Below are positions 6,498 to 15,636 of a DNA stretch of 56,922 nucleotides, one piece after another. Source of the DNA: [Mycobacterium] vasticus (lineage in GTDB: Bacteria > Actinomycetota > Actinomycetes > Mycobacteriales > Mycobacteriaceae); NCBI RefSeq assembly GCF_020181595.1, contig NZ_CP084028.1:160929-217850 (forward strand), in the 5' to 3' direction. The stretch's first letter is position 1. The number at the start of each line of letters is the position of its first letter. Under the pieces are notes generated by a model. It was given only the letters and a program-made list of their open reading frames with translations. It ran no database searches and was not told the DNA's origin. The translations under genes and the position numbers were made by a program.

Positions 6498-9068
6498 ATG
6501 GCTTCCATCGAAACGCCCCGCGTTGTGCGCGACCTCGTCGTAGTCGGGCACGGCATGGTGGGCCACCGCTTCGTGGAGGCGCTGCGCAGCCGGATGGACA
6601 GCGGTTCATGGCGCGTCACCGTGCTCGCCGAGGAATCCGACCCCGCCTACGACCGGGTCGGCCTGACCTCCTACACCGACGGCTGGGACCGGTCCCAGCT
6701 GGCGCTGCCCGGCAACGACTACGCGCAGGACGACCAGGTCCGGCTGCTGCTGAGCACCCGGGTCGCCGAGATCGACCGGGCGACCAAGGAAGTGGTGGCC
6801 GCCGACGGACAGCGCTACGGCTACGACAAGCTGGTGCTCTCCACGGGGTCGCGCGCATTCGTGCCGCCGGTCCCCGGCCACGACCTGCCCGGTTGCCACG
6901 TGTACCGGACCCTGGACGACCTGGACGGTATCCGGGCCGACATCCAGTGCATGCTCGAAGCCGGAACCACCAGGGCCGGAGTGGTGATCGGCGGCGGCCT
7001 GTTGGGCCTGGAGGCAGCCAACGCGTTACGGAACTCCGGGATCGAGCCGCACATCGTCGAGATGGCGCCCCGGCTGATGCCGCAGCAGCTCGACGACGCG
7101 GGCGGTTTCCTGCTGGGCCGGATCGTCGCCGACCTGGGCATCTCGCTGCACGTGGGCGTCGGCACGCAGTCGATCGAACAGCGCACCCACGAATTCGGCT
7201 CGCCCACGCTGGCGGTGCGGCTGTCCGACGACACCGAGATCGAGGCCGGCCTGGTGATCTTCGCCGCCGGAGTGCGCCCCCGCGACGAACTGGCCCGCGA
7301 GGCCGGACTGACGATCGCCGAGCGCGGCGGCGTCCTCACCGACTTCTCCTGTGTCACCAGCGATCCCGACGTATACGCGATCGGTGAGGTCGCCGCCATC
7401 GAGGGTGTCTGCTACGGCCTGGTCGGGCCGGGCTACACCAGCGCCGAGGTGGTCGCCGACCGGCTGCTCGAGGGTGCCGCGGAGTTCGGCGAGGCCGACA
7501 TGTCCACTAAGCTCAAGCTGCTCGGTGTGGATGTGGCCAGCTTCGGCGACGCGATGGGCGTGACCGAGAACTCGCTGTCGGTGGTGGTCAACGACCCGGT
7601 GAAGCGCACCTACGCCAAGCTGGTGCTCTCCGATGACGCCAAGACCCTGCTCGGCGGGATTCTGGTGGGCGACGCCTCTTCCTACGGGGTGCTGCGTCCG
7701 ATGGTCGGCAGTGAGCTGCCCGGTGATCCGCTGGACCTGATCGCCCCGGCCGGCTCCGGCGACGGCGGCAAGACCTCGCTGGGGATCAGTGCACTGCCCG
7801 GTGCGGCCCAGATCTGTTCCTGTAACAACGTCACCAAGGCGCAGCTGTGCGACGCCATCGCCGGCGGCTGCCACGACGTGCAGGCACTCAAGGACTGCAC
7901 CAAGGCCGGAACCTCCTGCGGCTCTTGCATTCCGCTGCTCAAGGACCTGCTGATCGCCGAGGGTGTGGAGCAGTCCAAGGCGTTGTGCGAGCACTTCGAG
8001 CAGTCCCGCGCGGAACTGTTCCAGATCATCCAGGTCACCGGAATCCGCACCTTCTCCGAGTTGCTGGAGCGCTTCGGCAACGGACACGGCTGCGACATCT
8101 GCAAGCCGACCGTCGCCTCCATCCTGGCTTCGACCGGATCCGAGCACATCCTCGACGGCGAGCAGGCCGCGCTGCAGGACTCCAACGACCACTTCCTGGC
8201 CAACATTCAGCGCAATGGCAGCTACTCGGTGGTCCCGCGGGTGCCCGGCGGCGAAATCAAGCCCGAGCACCTGATCCTGATCGGTCAGATCGCCCAGGAG
8301 TTCGGCCTTTACACCAAGATCACCGGCGGGCAGCGGATCGACATGTTCGGCGCCCGGGTGGATCAGCTGCCCGCGATCTGGCGCAAGCTGGTCGACGCCG
8401 GCATGGAATCCGGTCAGGCATACGGCAAGTCGCTGCGTACGGTCAAGAGCTGCGTGGGCAGCGACTGGTGCCGCTACGGACAGCAGGACTCGGTCAAGCT
8501 GGCCGTCGACCTCGAGCTGCGCTACCGCGGACTGCGCGCACCGCACAAGATCAAGATGGGTGTCTCCGGCTGTGCCCGGGAGTGCGCCGAGGCTCGTGGC
8601 AAGGACGTCGGTGTGATCGCCACCGAGGTCGGCTGGAACCTCTACGTCGGCGGCAACGGCGGTATGAGTCCCAAGCATGCCCAGCTGCTGGCCAGTGATC
8701 TGGACACCGAGACGGTGTTCCGCTACATCGACCGGTTCCTGATGTTCTACATCCGCACCGCCGATCGGCTGCAGCGCACCGCGCCGTGGCTCGAATCGAT
8801 CGAGGGCGGGCTCGAGCACGTGCGCCAGGTGGTCTGCGAGGACTCGCTGGGCCTGGCCGCGGAGTTCGAGGCCGAGATGGCCCGCCACGTGGACAACTAC
8901 ACCGACGAATGGAAGGGCGTGCTTGACGACCCGGAGAAGCTGTCGCGCTTCGTGTCGTTCGTCAACGCCCCCGACGCCGAAGACCCCACCGTCGCGTTCA
9001 CCGAGCGCGACGGCCGCAAGATCCCGCTGCCCATCCCGGTGTTGCACTCATCCAAGGAGGAATCATGA
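6498..9068 (+). CDS. nirB: assimilatory nitrite reductase large subunit
   Basis: Reduces nitrite to ammonium with NAD(P)H; 856 residues, cytoplasmic. Domains in order: an FAD/NAD(P)-binding reductase (VVVGHGMVGHRFV near the N-terminus, second nucleotide fold VVIGGGLLGLEAAN); a BFD-type [2Fe-2S] domain (ICSCNNVTKAQLC and CTKAGTSCGSC); then the nitrite/sulfite reductase repeats carrying the sirohaem-[4Fe-4S] cysteines in SCVGSDWCRYG and GVSGCARECAEARGKD. The ATG at 6498 is chosen over an in-frame GTG at 6456, because MASIETPRVVRDLVVVG places the FAD motif at the usual distance and 6456 would collide with the promoter region. Its stop overlaps nirD as ATGA. Likely GlnR-activated. Confidence 0.94.
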   Translation: MASIETPRVVRDLVVVGHGMVGHRFVEALRSRMDSGSWRVTVLAEESDPAYDRVGLTSYTDGWDRSQLALPGNDYAQDDQVRLLLSTRVAEIDRATKEVVAADGQRYGYDKLVLSTGSRAFVPPVPGHDLPGCHVYRTLDDLDGIRADIQCMLEAGTTRAGVVIGGGLLGLEAANALRNSGIEPHIVEMAPRLMPQQLDDAGGFLLGRIVADLGISLHVGVGTQSIEQRTHEFGSPTLAVRLSDDTEIEAGLVIFAAGVRPRDELAREAGLTIAERGGVLTDFSCVTSDPDVYAIGEVAAIEGVCYGLVGPGYTSAEVVADRLLEGAAEFGEADMSTKLKLLGVDVASFGDAMGVTENSLSVVVNDPVKRTYAKLVLSDDAKTLLGGILVGDASSYGVLRPMVGSELPGDPLDLIAPAGSGDGGKTSLGISALPGAAQICSCNNVTKAQLCDAIAGGCHDVQALKDCTKAGTSCGSCIPLLKDLLIAEGVEQSKALCEHFEQSRAELFQIIQVTGIRTFSELLERFGNGHGCDICKPTVASILASTGSEHILDGEQAALQDSNDHFLANIQRNGSYSVVPRVPGGEIKPEHLILIGQIAQEFGLYTKITGGQRIDMFGARVDQLPAIWRKLVDAGMESGQAYGKSLRTVKSCVGSDWCRYGQQDSVKLAVDLELRYRGLRAPHKIKMGVSGCARECAEARGKDVGVIATEVGWNLYVGGNGGMSPKHAQLLASDLDTETVFRYIDRFLMFYIRTADRLQRTAPWLESIEGGLEHVRQVVCEDSLGLAAEFEAEMARHVDNYTDEWKGVLDDPEKLSRFVSFVNAPDAEDPTVAFTERDGRKIPLPIPVLHSSKEES

Positions 9069-9418
9069 CCGTCACCAACAACATTGAGTCCTGGACCACC
9101 GCGTGCGAATATGACCGGCTGGTCCCCGGCCTCGGCGTGGGAGTGCTGCTCGACAACGGCACTCAGGCCGCGCTGTTCCGCCTCGACGACGGTTCGGTGC
9201 ACGCGGTGTGCAACATCGACCCGTTCTTTCAAGCCGCGGTGCTGTCGCGCGGAATCGTCGGCGACCGCGGTGGCCGGATGTCGGTCATCTCGCCGCTGAA
9301 GAAGCAGGCCTTCGCGCTTGACGACGGCTGCTGCGTGGACGACCCCAGTGTCTCGGTGCAGGTGTTCCCGACCCGGATCACCTCCGAGGGTTACGTCCAG
9401 GTCGGCCGGGCCGCATAG
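9065..9418 (+). CDS. nirD: nitrite reductase small subunit
   Basis: 117-residue Rieske-fold partner of NirB, needed for NADH-dependent nitrite reduction. As usual for NirD, the Rieske cysteine/histidine cluster ligands are absent (VCNIDPFFQAAVLSRGIVGD in that region), so it is structural and holds no cluster. The start overlaps the nirB stop by 4 bp, giving translational coupling. It ends 9 bases before a convergent HAD gene. Confidence 0.92.
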   Translation: MTVTNNIESWTTACEYDRLVPGLGVGVLLDNGTQAALFRLDDGSVHAVCNIDPFFQAAVLSRGIVGDRGGRMSVISPLKKQAFALDDGCCVDDPSVSVQVFPTRITSEGYVQVGRAA

Positions 9419-9427
9419 CTTTCTGCC

Positions 9428-10126
9428 TCAGACACCCAGTTGGGTGGCTAGGTCCTCGAAATCGGTGACGTTGAAGTCGAATTCGTCGCTGAACTCGGTG
9501 TCCGCTAGGACCGGATCTCCGTATTCCAACGGTCGCGCGACGAATGCCGTGGCGAATCCCAACCGAGCTGCGGCCCGCAAGTCGTACTTGTGGCTTGCCA
9601 CCATCATGATGTCGCCGGGGTCGTGTCCGAGATAGCGGCTGGCCATCAGGTAGGTCCGTGGGTCGGGTTTGAACGCCGCGGCCATCTCGGCGGTGAAGAT
9701 CGCATGCCATGGCAGCTCCCCGAGGCGGGAGATCTCCACGACCGCACTGACATCGGCGTTGGACAGAGTGGCCAAGATGTATTTCGTGCGAAGCCGGCGC
9801 AGCCCGGGCACCGTGTCCGGCCAGGGTTGCAGCCGCCGCCAAGCCCGATTGAGTTCGGAACGCTCGCTTTCGGTTACCGTATCCAGCCCCGCTTGCACCA
9901 AAAGTGCGTCGAGCGCAGATCGATATACCGAATCGACTGATGTCCATGTGCCGGCCGCGGGTGGCACAGCTGCCACGTCTGTGAAATACGCGGCGCGCCA
10001 GTCGTTGACGAACTTCGACCAGTCCTGCCCCGGGTAACGGGTTCCAAGCATCCGAGCCGCGGTAGTGCGCACCGTGCTGAAGAAGTCTGTTGCCGTCCCT
10101 TGCACGTCGAATAGCAGAGCTCTCAC
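9428..10126 (-). CDS. HAD-superfamily hydrolase, haloacid dehalogenase type II-like
   Basis: 232 residues from a GTG at 10126. HAD motifs are in order: nucleophile motif LLFDVQGT near the N-terminus, motif II LSNAD, motif III lysine in FKPDPRTY, and motif IV MMVASHKYDLRAA, close to the V-A-x-H-x-x-D-L form of 2-haloacid dehalogenases. The family hydrolyses L-2-haloacids or acts as a phosphatase. The substrate here is unknown, and the gene has no obvious link to the nitrite genes around it. The usual DxYGT/DxFGT reads DVQGT, which is slightly unusual. Confidence 0.8.
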   Translation of the reverse strand: MRALLFDVQGTATDFFSTVRTTAARMLGTRYPGQDWSKFVNDWRAAYFTDVAAVPPAAGTWTSVDSVYRSALDALLVQAGLDTVTESERSELNRAWRRLQPWPDTVPGLRRLRTKYILATLSNADVSAVVEISRLGELPWHAIFTAEMAAAFKPDPRTYLMASRYLGHDPGDIMMVASHKYDLRAAARLGFATAFVARPLEYGDPVLADTEFSDEFDFNVTDFEDLATQLGV

Positions 10127-10157
10127 GAACTTCGATACTACGGATCTGGTGGACCCG

Positions 10158-11549
10158 CTATCCCGAGGCCAAGACCAGCCCGGCCGGCTGCGGGATGAGC
10201 AGCGGCCGGCGCACGTACCGCAGCCAGGTCAGTGACGCGGCTGCGACATAGCCGATCAGGAAGACCCAGAACGCCGCGGTGGCCGTGCCGTTGGTCAGGT
10301 ATGACTGCCGCAGAGCCAGATTGATCCCGACGCCGCCGCACGCACCGATGGCACCGGCGAACCCGATCAGCGCCCCGGACATCGAACGTGACCAGCTGCG
10401 ACGGTCGGCCTCGCCCAGACCCATTGTGTGACTGCGTGCTTCGAACACCGACGGGATCATCTTGTACACCGAGCCGTTGCCGATCCCGGACACGATGAAC
10501 AGCGCGACGAAGCCGATGACATAGCCCGCCATGGTGGCGCCCGCCGACGGGCCGCCGTCCCGGCCGTCGAGTGTGCTGACACCGACCAACAGACCCGACG
10601 CCGCGAACATCCCGCCGAAGGCGGCCAGCGTGACCGGGCCCCCGCCGATCCGGTCAGCTACCCGACCGCCGACGATGCGGGCAATGGATCCCAGAAGCGG
10701 TCCCAGGAAGGCGATTTGGGCGGCGTGCAGCGACGCTTGGGCGGGGCTCTGACCGTTGCCGACGAAGCTGATCTGCAGGACCTGGCCGAAGGCGAACGAG
10801 AACCCGATGAACGAGCCGAAGGTCGCGATGTAGAGCGCCGCGATGATCCAGGTGTCGAGCTCGGACATGATCGATCGCATGGCGGACAGGTCGGCCTTCT
10901 GCATCGCCAGGTTGTCCATGAACAGTGCGGCGCCGATCGCGGTGACCGCGAGGAACACCAGATAGATCGCGCACACCCAGTGCGGCTGTCGATTCCCGGC
11001 GGTCGCCAGCACCGTCAGGCCGACCAGCTGGATCAGGGGGACGCCGAGGTTGCCGCCTCCGGCGTTGACTGCCAGCGCCCAGCCCTTGAGCCGGTGCGGG
11101 TAGAAGGCGTTGACGTTGGTCATCGACGCCGCGAAGTTGCCACCGCCGAGCCCGGTCAGGGCCGCGCACACCAGATACGGCCACAGTGGCAGTCCGGGGT
11201 GGGCGAGCAGGACCGTGATCCCCACGGTCGGGATCAGCAGGACCAGCGCCGAGAAGATCGTCCAGTTCCGGCCGCCGAATGCGGCGGTGGCCAACGAGTA
11301 CGGGATGCGCAGGCAGCCGCCGGCCAGGGTGGCGGTGGCCGCGAGCAGGAACTTGTCTCCGGAGGTGAAGCCGTACACCTCTTGTGGCATGAACAGCACC
11401 ATCACCGACCAGATCGCCCAGATCGAGAAGCCCACGTGCTCGGCGACTGTCGACCAGAACAGGTTGCGCCGGGCGATCTTGTTGTTGCCGGCCTCCCAGG
11501 CCACGGTGTCTTCGGGATCCCAGTCTGCGATGACGTGTGAACGAGTCAT
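10158..11549 (-). CDS. narK: nitrate/nitrite transporter, NarK family (copy 1)
   Basis: Major-facilitator protein of 463 residues with about 12 hydrophobic segments. It begins MTRSHVIADWDPEDTVAWE, a start shared with the second copy at 12655-14073. NarK signatures are visible: the nitrate-signature glycine-rich stretch GLGGGNFAASMTNVNAFYP and the second one GIGNGSVYKMIPSVF. It moves nitrate in and/or nitrite out. Resembles Rv0261c (narK3). It lies 96 bases downstream of the chelatase gene and could have its own promoter there. Confidence 0.9.
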   Translation of the reverse strand: MTRSHVIADWDPEDTVAWEAGNNKIARRNLFWSTVAEHVGFSIWAIWSVMVLFMPQEVYGFTSGDKFLLAATATLAGGCLRIPYSLATAAFGGRNWTIFSALVLLIPTVGITVLLAHPGLPLWPYLVCAALTGLGGGNFAASMTNVNAFYPHRLKGWALAVNAGGGNLGVPLIQLVGLTVLATAGNRQPHWVCAIYLVFLAVTAIGAALFMDNLAMQKADLSAMRSIMSELDTWIIAALYIATFGSFIGFSFAFGQVLQISFVGNGQSPAQASLHAAQIAFLGPLLGSIARIVGGRVADRIGGGPVTLAAFGGMFAASGLLVGVSTLDGRDGGPSAGATMAGYVIGFVALFIVSGIGNGSVYKMIPSVFEARSHTMGLGEADRRSWSRSMSGALIGFAGAIGACGGVGINLALRQSYLTNGTATAAFWVFLIGYVAAASLTWLRYVRRPLLIPQPAGLVLASG

Positions 11550-11645
11550 GCTGTCACGGTAGGAATCCTGTGTTACCGCAATACTTCAAGAGGTGATCCT
11601 CCGGTGAACATCCGCTCACCCGGTGTGACGATCACAACAGCGATG

Positions 11646-12356
11646 TCAGTTGCGAAAAAGTCCTGACCGCAACGGAACCCGGGTCGCAGCGGTGATGAAC
11701 CGGTCGGCGATCACTCGGGCGACGCCGGGATGCGAGCTCAGCGGGTCGGTCACCAGGTCCGCCCCGGCCTCGTGCAGTCGGCGCTGAAACAGCCCGTCGG
11801 CCAGCAGATAAGAGGCGATCACCACTCGGCGTGCGCCGCGGCCGCGGGCGTTCGCGACCGCTTCGGTGACACTGGGACCCCCGATGGCGGCGAACGCCAA
11901 CTCCACCGATGCGCTGATCAACTCCGACAGCATGTGCGCGACCAGTTCCAGATCCGCGCGTGCAGTCGGGTCCGACGAACCGGCGGCCGCAAGGATCACC
12001 GAGTCTCCCGGCCGCCAGCCTGATTCGAGCAACTGGGCGGCGATTACCGTGGCCACGCCGTGGTCGGGCCCCAGCGCGGGTGTGATGGTGACGTCGGGAT
12101 GCCCGCTGGCCGCGACGTGGGTGGGCAGGTCGACGCCCACGTGGTATCCGCGGGCCAGAAACGCCGGGACGACGATCGCCGGTTGGCCGCTGTTGGCCTC
12201 GGCAGCAAGAAGTTCCATCGGCGTGGGGCCCAGTACGTCGACGAAGGCCACCCGCACCGGCCGTGCCAGCAGGGTGCCGACGCGCTCCGCGAGCTCGCCG
12301 AGCATCACCACGCCCTCGGGCCGGCGGGTGCCGTGTGCGACCAGGATTGGAATCAT
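11646..12356 (-). CDS. sirB: sirohydrochlorin chelatase (CbiX/SirB family)
   Basis: 236-residue protein with two CbiX-type halves. It starts MIPILVAHGTRRPEG, with the conserved metal-chelation histidine in AHGTR. A second active-site-like region reads VPAFLARGYHVGVDLP, as in two-domain chelatases. It inserts iron (sirohaem) or cobalt into sirohydrochlorin; beside nirB and narK, iron insertion for NirB is the more likely role. The start overlaps the stop of the upstream regulator fragment (ATGA, 12353-12356). Resembles Rv0259c. Confidence 0.85.
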   Translation of the reverse strand: MIPILVAHGTRRPEGVVMLGELAERVGTLLARPVRVAFVDVLGPTPMELLAAEANSGQPAIVVPAFLARGYHVGVDLPTHVAASGHPDVTITPALGPDHGVATVIAAQLLESGWRPGDSVILAAAGSSDPTARADLELVAHMLSELISASVELAFAAIGGPSVTEAVANARGRGARRVVIASYLLADGLFQRRLHEAGADLVTDPLSSHPGVARVIADRFITAATRVPLRSGLFRN

Positions 12357-12658
12357 GCCGCGTCCGGTTCGTCGACCGCCAATCGGTAACCCCGCTTGAT
12401 CACGGTGGCCACGATCATCCTGTCTCCCAACGCGATCCGCAGCCGCAGCACGGCACTGTCCACCGCATGCTTGGTGCTGCCCTGCCCCGGCAGGGCCTGC
12501 AGCAGTGCGTCACGTGCCACCACGAAACCGGGCCGATGTGCCAGCACCCGCAGGGTGGCCAGGCCGGCCGGCGAGACGGGTCTGGCTACCCCGTCCACCA
12601 GAACCTGACCGTCCACGATCTCGATAAGGTGCCCTGCGGCGTGCACGGCTAGGCTCAT
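12353..12658 (-). CDS. winged-helix DNA-binding protein, C-terminal part of an NnaR-like nitrate regulator
   Basis: 101-residue OmpR-type winged helix (SPAGLATLRVLAHRPG..., STKHAVDSAVLRLR, ATVIKRGYRLAVDEP). In other mycobacteria (Rv0260c; NnaR of M. smegmatis) this domain is the tail of a ~380-residue protein whose N-terminal half is a uroporphyrinogen-III-synthase (HemD)-like sensor. That half is missing here: the ATG overlaps the narK stop (ATGA, 12655-12658) and the sequence upstream is narK. The frame is intact and coupled to both neighbours, so it is a clean domain loss rather than visible decay. Function as a stand-alone regulator is uncertain. Confidence 0.75.
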   Translation of the reverse strand: MSLAVHAAGHLIEIVDGQVLVDGVARPVSPAGLATLRVLAHRPGFVVARDALLQALPGQGSTKHAVDSAVLRLRIALGDRMIVATVIKRGYRLAVDEPDAA

Positions 12659-14073
12659 GTACCAGGTTTAACGGTCTCCGGTTTCCGCTGTGTTACCTGG
12701 TCATTTCCAGTCAGTTGCCGCATCCGCAGCGGCCGACGCAGATACATGGCCCAGGTCAGGACCGCGACGGCACCGTAAGCGGCCAGGAAGATCCAGAATG
12801 CCGGAGTCTCGGTTCCGGTGCTGGCATAGGCCTGGCGGAGGGTCATGTTGATGGCCACGCCACCGAGTGCACCGACGGCGGTGGCGAAACCGATCAGCGC
12901 GCCGGAATGTGAGCGAGCCCAGTGCCGGCGCTCGGCCTCGCTGAGGTCCAGCGAGCGACTGCGTGCCTCGAAGATCGACGGGATCATCTTCAGCACCGAT
13001 CCGTTGCCCATTCCGGCCAGGATGAACAGCGCGATGAATGCGGCGATGTAGACCACGATGTTGGCCGTGGCCACCGAACCCGGGTGTCGATCGTCGATCG
13101 TGCTGGCCACCGTCAGCGCGGCGGCGGCCACGATCATCCCGATGAAGACCCAGAAGGTGACCCGGCTGCCGCCGCGGCGGTCGGCCACCCGGCCGCCGTA
13201 GATCCGCGACAGGGCACCCAACAGCGGCCCGATGAACGCGATTCGGGCGGCATACAGCGACGCCTGTGCGGGGCTGTAGCCGGTCTCCTCGAATGTGGTG
13301 TGCAGCACCTGCGCGAAGGCGAACGCGAAGCCGATGAACGAGCCGAAGGCGGCGCAGTACAGTGCGGCGATCACCCAGCTGTCCGGCACCGTCAGGATCG
13401 AGCGGATACCGCCCACCTCTTCCATGCCGTGGTCGAGGTTGTCCATCCGCAGGGCGGCACCGACCCCGACAACCGCCAGCAGGACCAGGTAGACGGCACA
13501 CACCAGGTACGGCTTGGTGTTGCCGACGGTGGCCAGCACCAGCAGGCCGACCAGCTGGATGGCTGCCACCCCGAGGTTGCCGATACCGCCGCACAGTCCC
13601 AGCGCACCGCCCTTGAGGCGCTGTGGGTAGAAGGCGTCCACGTTGGCCAGCGACGCCGCGTAGTTGCCGCCGCCAAGGCCGGTCAGGGCCGCGCACACCA
13701 GGTACATCCACATCGGCTGACCGGGGTTGACCAGCAGCAGCAGAGTGCCGACGGTGGGGATCAACAGGATCAACGAGGAGAACGACGCCCAGTTGCGGCC
13801 ACCGAACTTCGCGGTGGCCGTCACATACGGCACCCGAACGCAGGCGCCGACCAGCGTGGCGACCGCTCCCAGCAGCAGCTTGTCGCCCGGCTTGAGGCCG
13901 TAGACGGACTCAGGCATGAACAACACGACCACCGACCACAGGGACCAGATGGAGAAGGCGATGTGCATGGTCGCCGTCGACCAGAACAGGTTGCGGCGAG
14001 CGATGGCACCGTTGCCGTTCTCCCAGGCTGCACCGTCCTCGGGGTCGAAATCGGTGATGTGAGCGTGCGTCAC
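12655..14073 (-). CDS. narK: nitrate/nitrite transporter, NarK family (copy 2)
   Basis: 472-residue major-facilitator transporter with ~12 hydrophobic segments, starting at a GTG (MTHAHITDFDPEDGAAWENGN) behind a good GGAGTGAGGAG ribosome site. It is clearly paralogous to the protein at 10158-11549 along the whole length: same N-terminal DPED...AW...GN..IARRNLFWS, GLGGGNYAASLANVDAFYP and GMGNGSVLKMIPSIF. It heads a tight unit narK-regulator-sirB joined by two ATGA overlaps. Either copy may be specialised for nitrate uptake or nitrite export; sequence alone does not decide. Confidence 0.9.
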   Translation of the reverse strand: MTHAHITDFDPEDGAAWENGNGAIARRNLFWSTATMHIAFSIWSLWSVVVLFMPESVYGLKPGDKLLLGAVATLVGACVRVPYVTATAKFGGRNWASFSSLILLIPTVGTLLLLVNPGQPMWMYLVCAALTGLGGGNYAASLANVDAFYPQRLKGGALGLCGGIGNLGVAAIQLVGLLVLATVGNTKPYLVCAVYLVLLAVVGVGAALRMDNLDHGMEEVGGIRSILTVPDSWVIAALYCAAFGSFIGFAFAFAQVLHTTFEETGYSPAQASLYAARIAFIGPLLGALSRIYGGRVADRRGGSRVTFWVFIGMIVAAAALTVASTIDDRHPGSVATANIVVYIAAFIALFILAGMGNGSVLKMIPSIFEARSRSLDLSEAERRHWARSHSGALIGFATAVGALGGVAINMTLRQAYASTGTETPAFWIFLAAYGAVAVLTWAMYLRRPLRMRQLTGNDQVTQRKPETVKPGT

Positions 14074-14285
14074 GAAGGTCTCCTCACTCCGGTTGGAACA
14101 ACGTGCGAACCTAACGACCCGGTCTGGCAGATCGCGGTGCAGAAGCTGTAGATGCCTTGGGACGGAGATTTCTCTGCTTAGTCGTTGACCAGGTTCGGCA
14201 GCCGAGAAGCGGCCGTGGTGCGAGCCGACCTCTCGTAACAGGTGTACGCGCAGCTGATTTCGGTTGTGTTAGGGCCGAATTGCTC

Positions 14286-14302
14286 AGGAGTTGCTTACTC
14301 CT
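14286..14302 (-). terminator. small hairpin between sbtA and narK
   Basis: AGGAGT (14286-14291) pairs with ACTCCT (14297-14302) around a 5-nt loop, just beyond the stop of the bicarbonate transporter gene. No U-run follows on either strand. The rest of 14074-14285 holds no gene; it should contain the narK promoter, but I see no convincing elements. Confidence 0.35.
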
Positions 14303-14314
14303 AACAGTGTCCTG

Positions 14315-15502
14315 TCAGTTGACTGGCAGCCAGCCGGTGACGGCGCTGGCGATCTGCAGGTACAACGGAATCCCGATGGTCACGTTGTAGGAGAAGGTCA
14401 ATCCCAGCGACGCCGCGAGCGGCACGGTCGGGCTGGCTTCGGGAATCGCTATGCGCTGCACCGCCGGCACCGCAATGTAGGACGCAGCACCACACAACAC
14501 GGCGAACAATACGTAGCTACCCAAATCGAAATGCGTTCTGGTGACAAAAGAATAGGTATGGATGATGCAGATCCCCATGACCGCGAACAAGTTTGGCGCC
14601 AATATTCCGAATGCGATCAATCCCCGACCTGCGGCACGCAGATCCTTGAGCTTGCGGGACGCCGTCATTCCCATTTCGAGCAGGAACAGACACAGCATCC
14701 CTTGGAACGCTGTCACGAAGACGTGGTCGCCGTCGGCGATGACATCGGGGCCCTGTAGGCGGCTGATCAGACCGATCACGATTCCACCGAACAACAGATA
14801 CAACCCCGGGTTGAGCAGAACCTCGCGAACGAGGTCTCCGCTGACCCGCGCGGTGGGTGCGGGGGCTTCGCCGACCACTTCCTTCCGAACGGCGGGGCCC
14901 GCGTCGATCTTGTGGGTCGGAGGGACCGTTGCGGTCAGGGTGGCCGGAACGGCCTTGACCGCGACGACGGGGTTGTACCCGGGCTCCCCGGGCATGTTGC
15001 CCAGCGGGTCCATTCCGCGCTCACGCAGCCGTGCCACCAGGACCAGGGCCACGACGCAGCCCGGGATCTCCATCACCGCCAGCATCACCGGCATGAATGC
15101 GTCGAATGCGATATCCAGCGTGGCCAGTACGCCCAGGCACGTCGCGAAGGTGCCGGCCGAATCGGACCCGTAGTAGCCGGCCACCGTGGACCGGTCGATA
15201 CGGCGCATCTTCGTCATTCGGCTCAGCAGCCCGTAGGCGAGGAATCCGATAACCAGGTTGGTGATGAAGCCCAGCGCAATGAAGCCCAGGACATTGCCGA
15301 GGCTGGACGCGTCGATGGTGGCGAGTTCCTCGCCGCCACGCCAGCCGATCGCCAGCAGTAGGTAAAGCGTCAGGCCCTGATACAGCACGTAGGGGAACTC
15401 GAACGGGATCTTGAGCACCGGGATGAGAAAGCCCATGTAGAAGAAGAGCAGCAGCGGCTTGAACAGGTTATGGGTGAAGTTGTGCCAGAACTCGTACAGC
15501 AT
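14315..15502 (-). CDS. sbtA: SbtA-type sodium-dependent bicarbonate transporter
   Basis: 395-residue polytopic membrane protein. The N-terminus (MLYEFWHNFTHNLFKPLLLFFYMGFLIPVLK) and the AGYYGSDSAGTFATCLGVL stretch are characteristic of the SbtA/DUF897 family, known from cyanobacterial CO2 concentration. Two hydrophobic blocks (~1-150 and ~235-395) flank a polar central loop (~165-230), matching the inverted-repeat topology with a cytoplasmic linker. No SbtB-like PII partner gene is adjacent. In a heterotroph it could supply HCO3- to carboxylases; its neighbour pxpC belongs to a biotin-carboxyltransferase-related fold, but a functional link is speculative. Confidence 0.85.
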   Translation of the reverse strand: MLYEFWHNFTHNLFKPLLLFFYMGFLIPVLKIPFEFPYVLYQGLTLYLLLAIGWRGGEELATIDASSLGNVLGFIALGFITNLVIGFLAYGLLSRMTKMRRIDRSTVAGYYGSDSAGTFATCLGVLATLDIAFDAFMPVMLAVMEIPGCVVALVLVARLRERGMDPLGNMPGEPGYNPVVAVKAVPATLTATVPPTHKIDAGPAVRKEVVGEAPAPTARVSGDLVREVLLNPGLYLLFGGIVIGLISRLQGPDVIADGDHVFVTAFQGMLCLFLLEMGMTASRKLKDLRAAGRGLIAFGILAPNLFAVMGICIIHTYSFVTRTHFDLGSYVLFAVLCGAASYIAVPAVQRIAIPEASPTVPLAASLGLTFSYNVTIGIPLYLQIASAVTGWLPVN

Positions 15503-15636
15503 GAAATCTCCAGTGTCGGTGTCCGCAGCCGCGCCACCAGGTGGGGCGCGGGGCTGGCGGATGGTCCGAATGGAGGGTACGCACTTCGCACGAGGTCCGC
15601 GACCGCAGGAAACTCCGCGAAGTCAGACTTCCTCGC

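Noticed and set aside
7026..9047. Long minus-strand frame opposite nirB
   Set aside because: Antisense shadow; no recognisable protein and nirB motifs are complete on the + strand.
11550..11645. GlnR box upstream of the first narK
   Set aside because: GTAAC and GTGAC half-sites occur but never with the required 6-base spacing and partner half-site.
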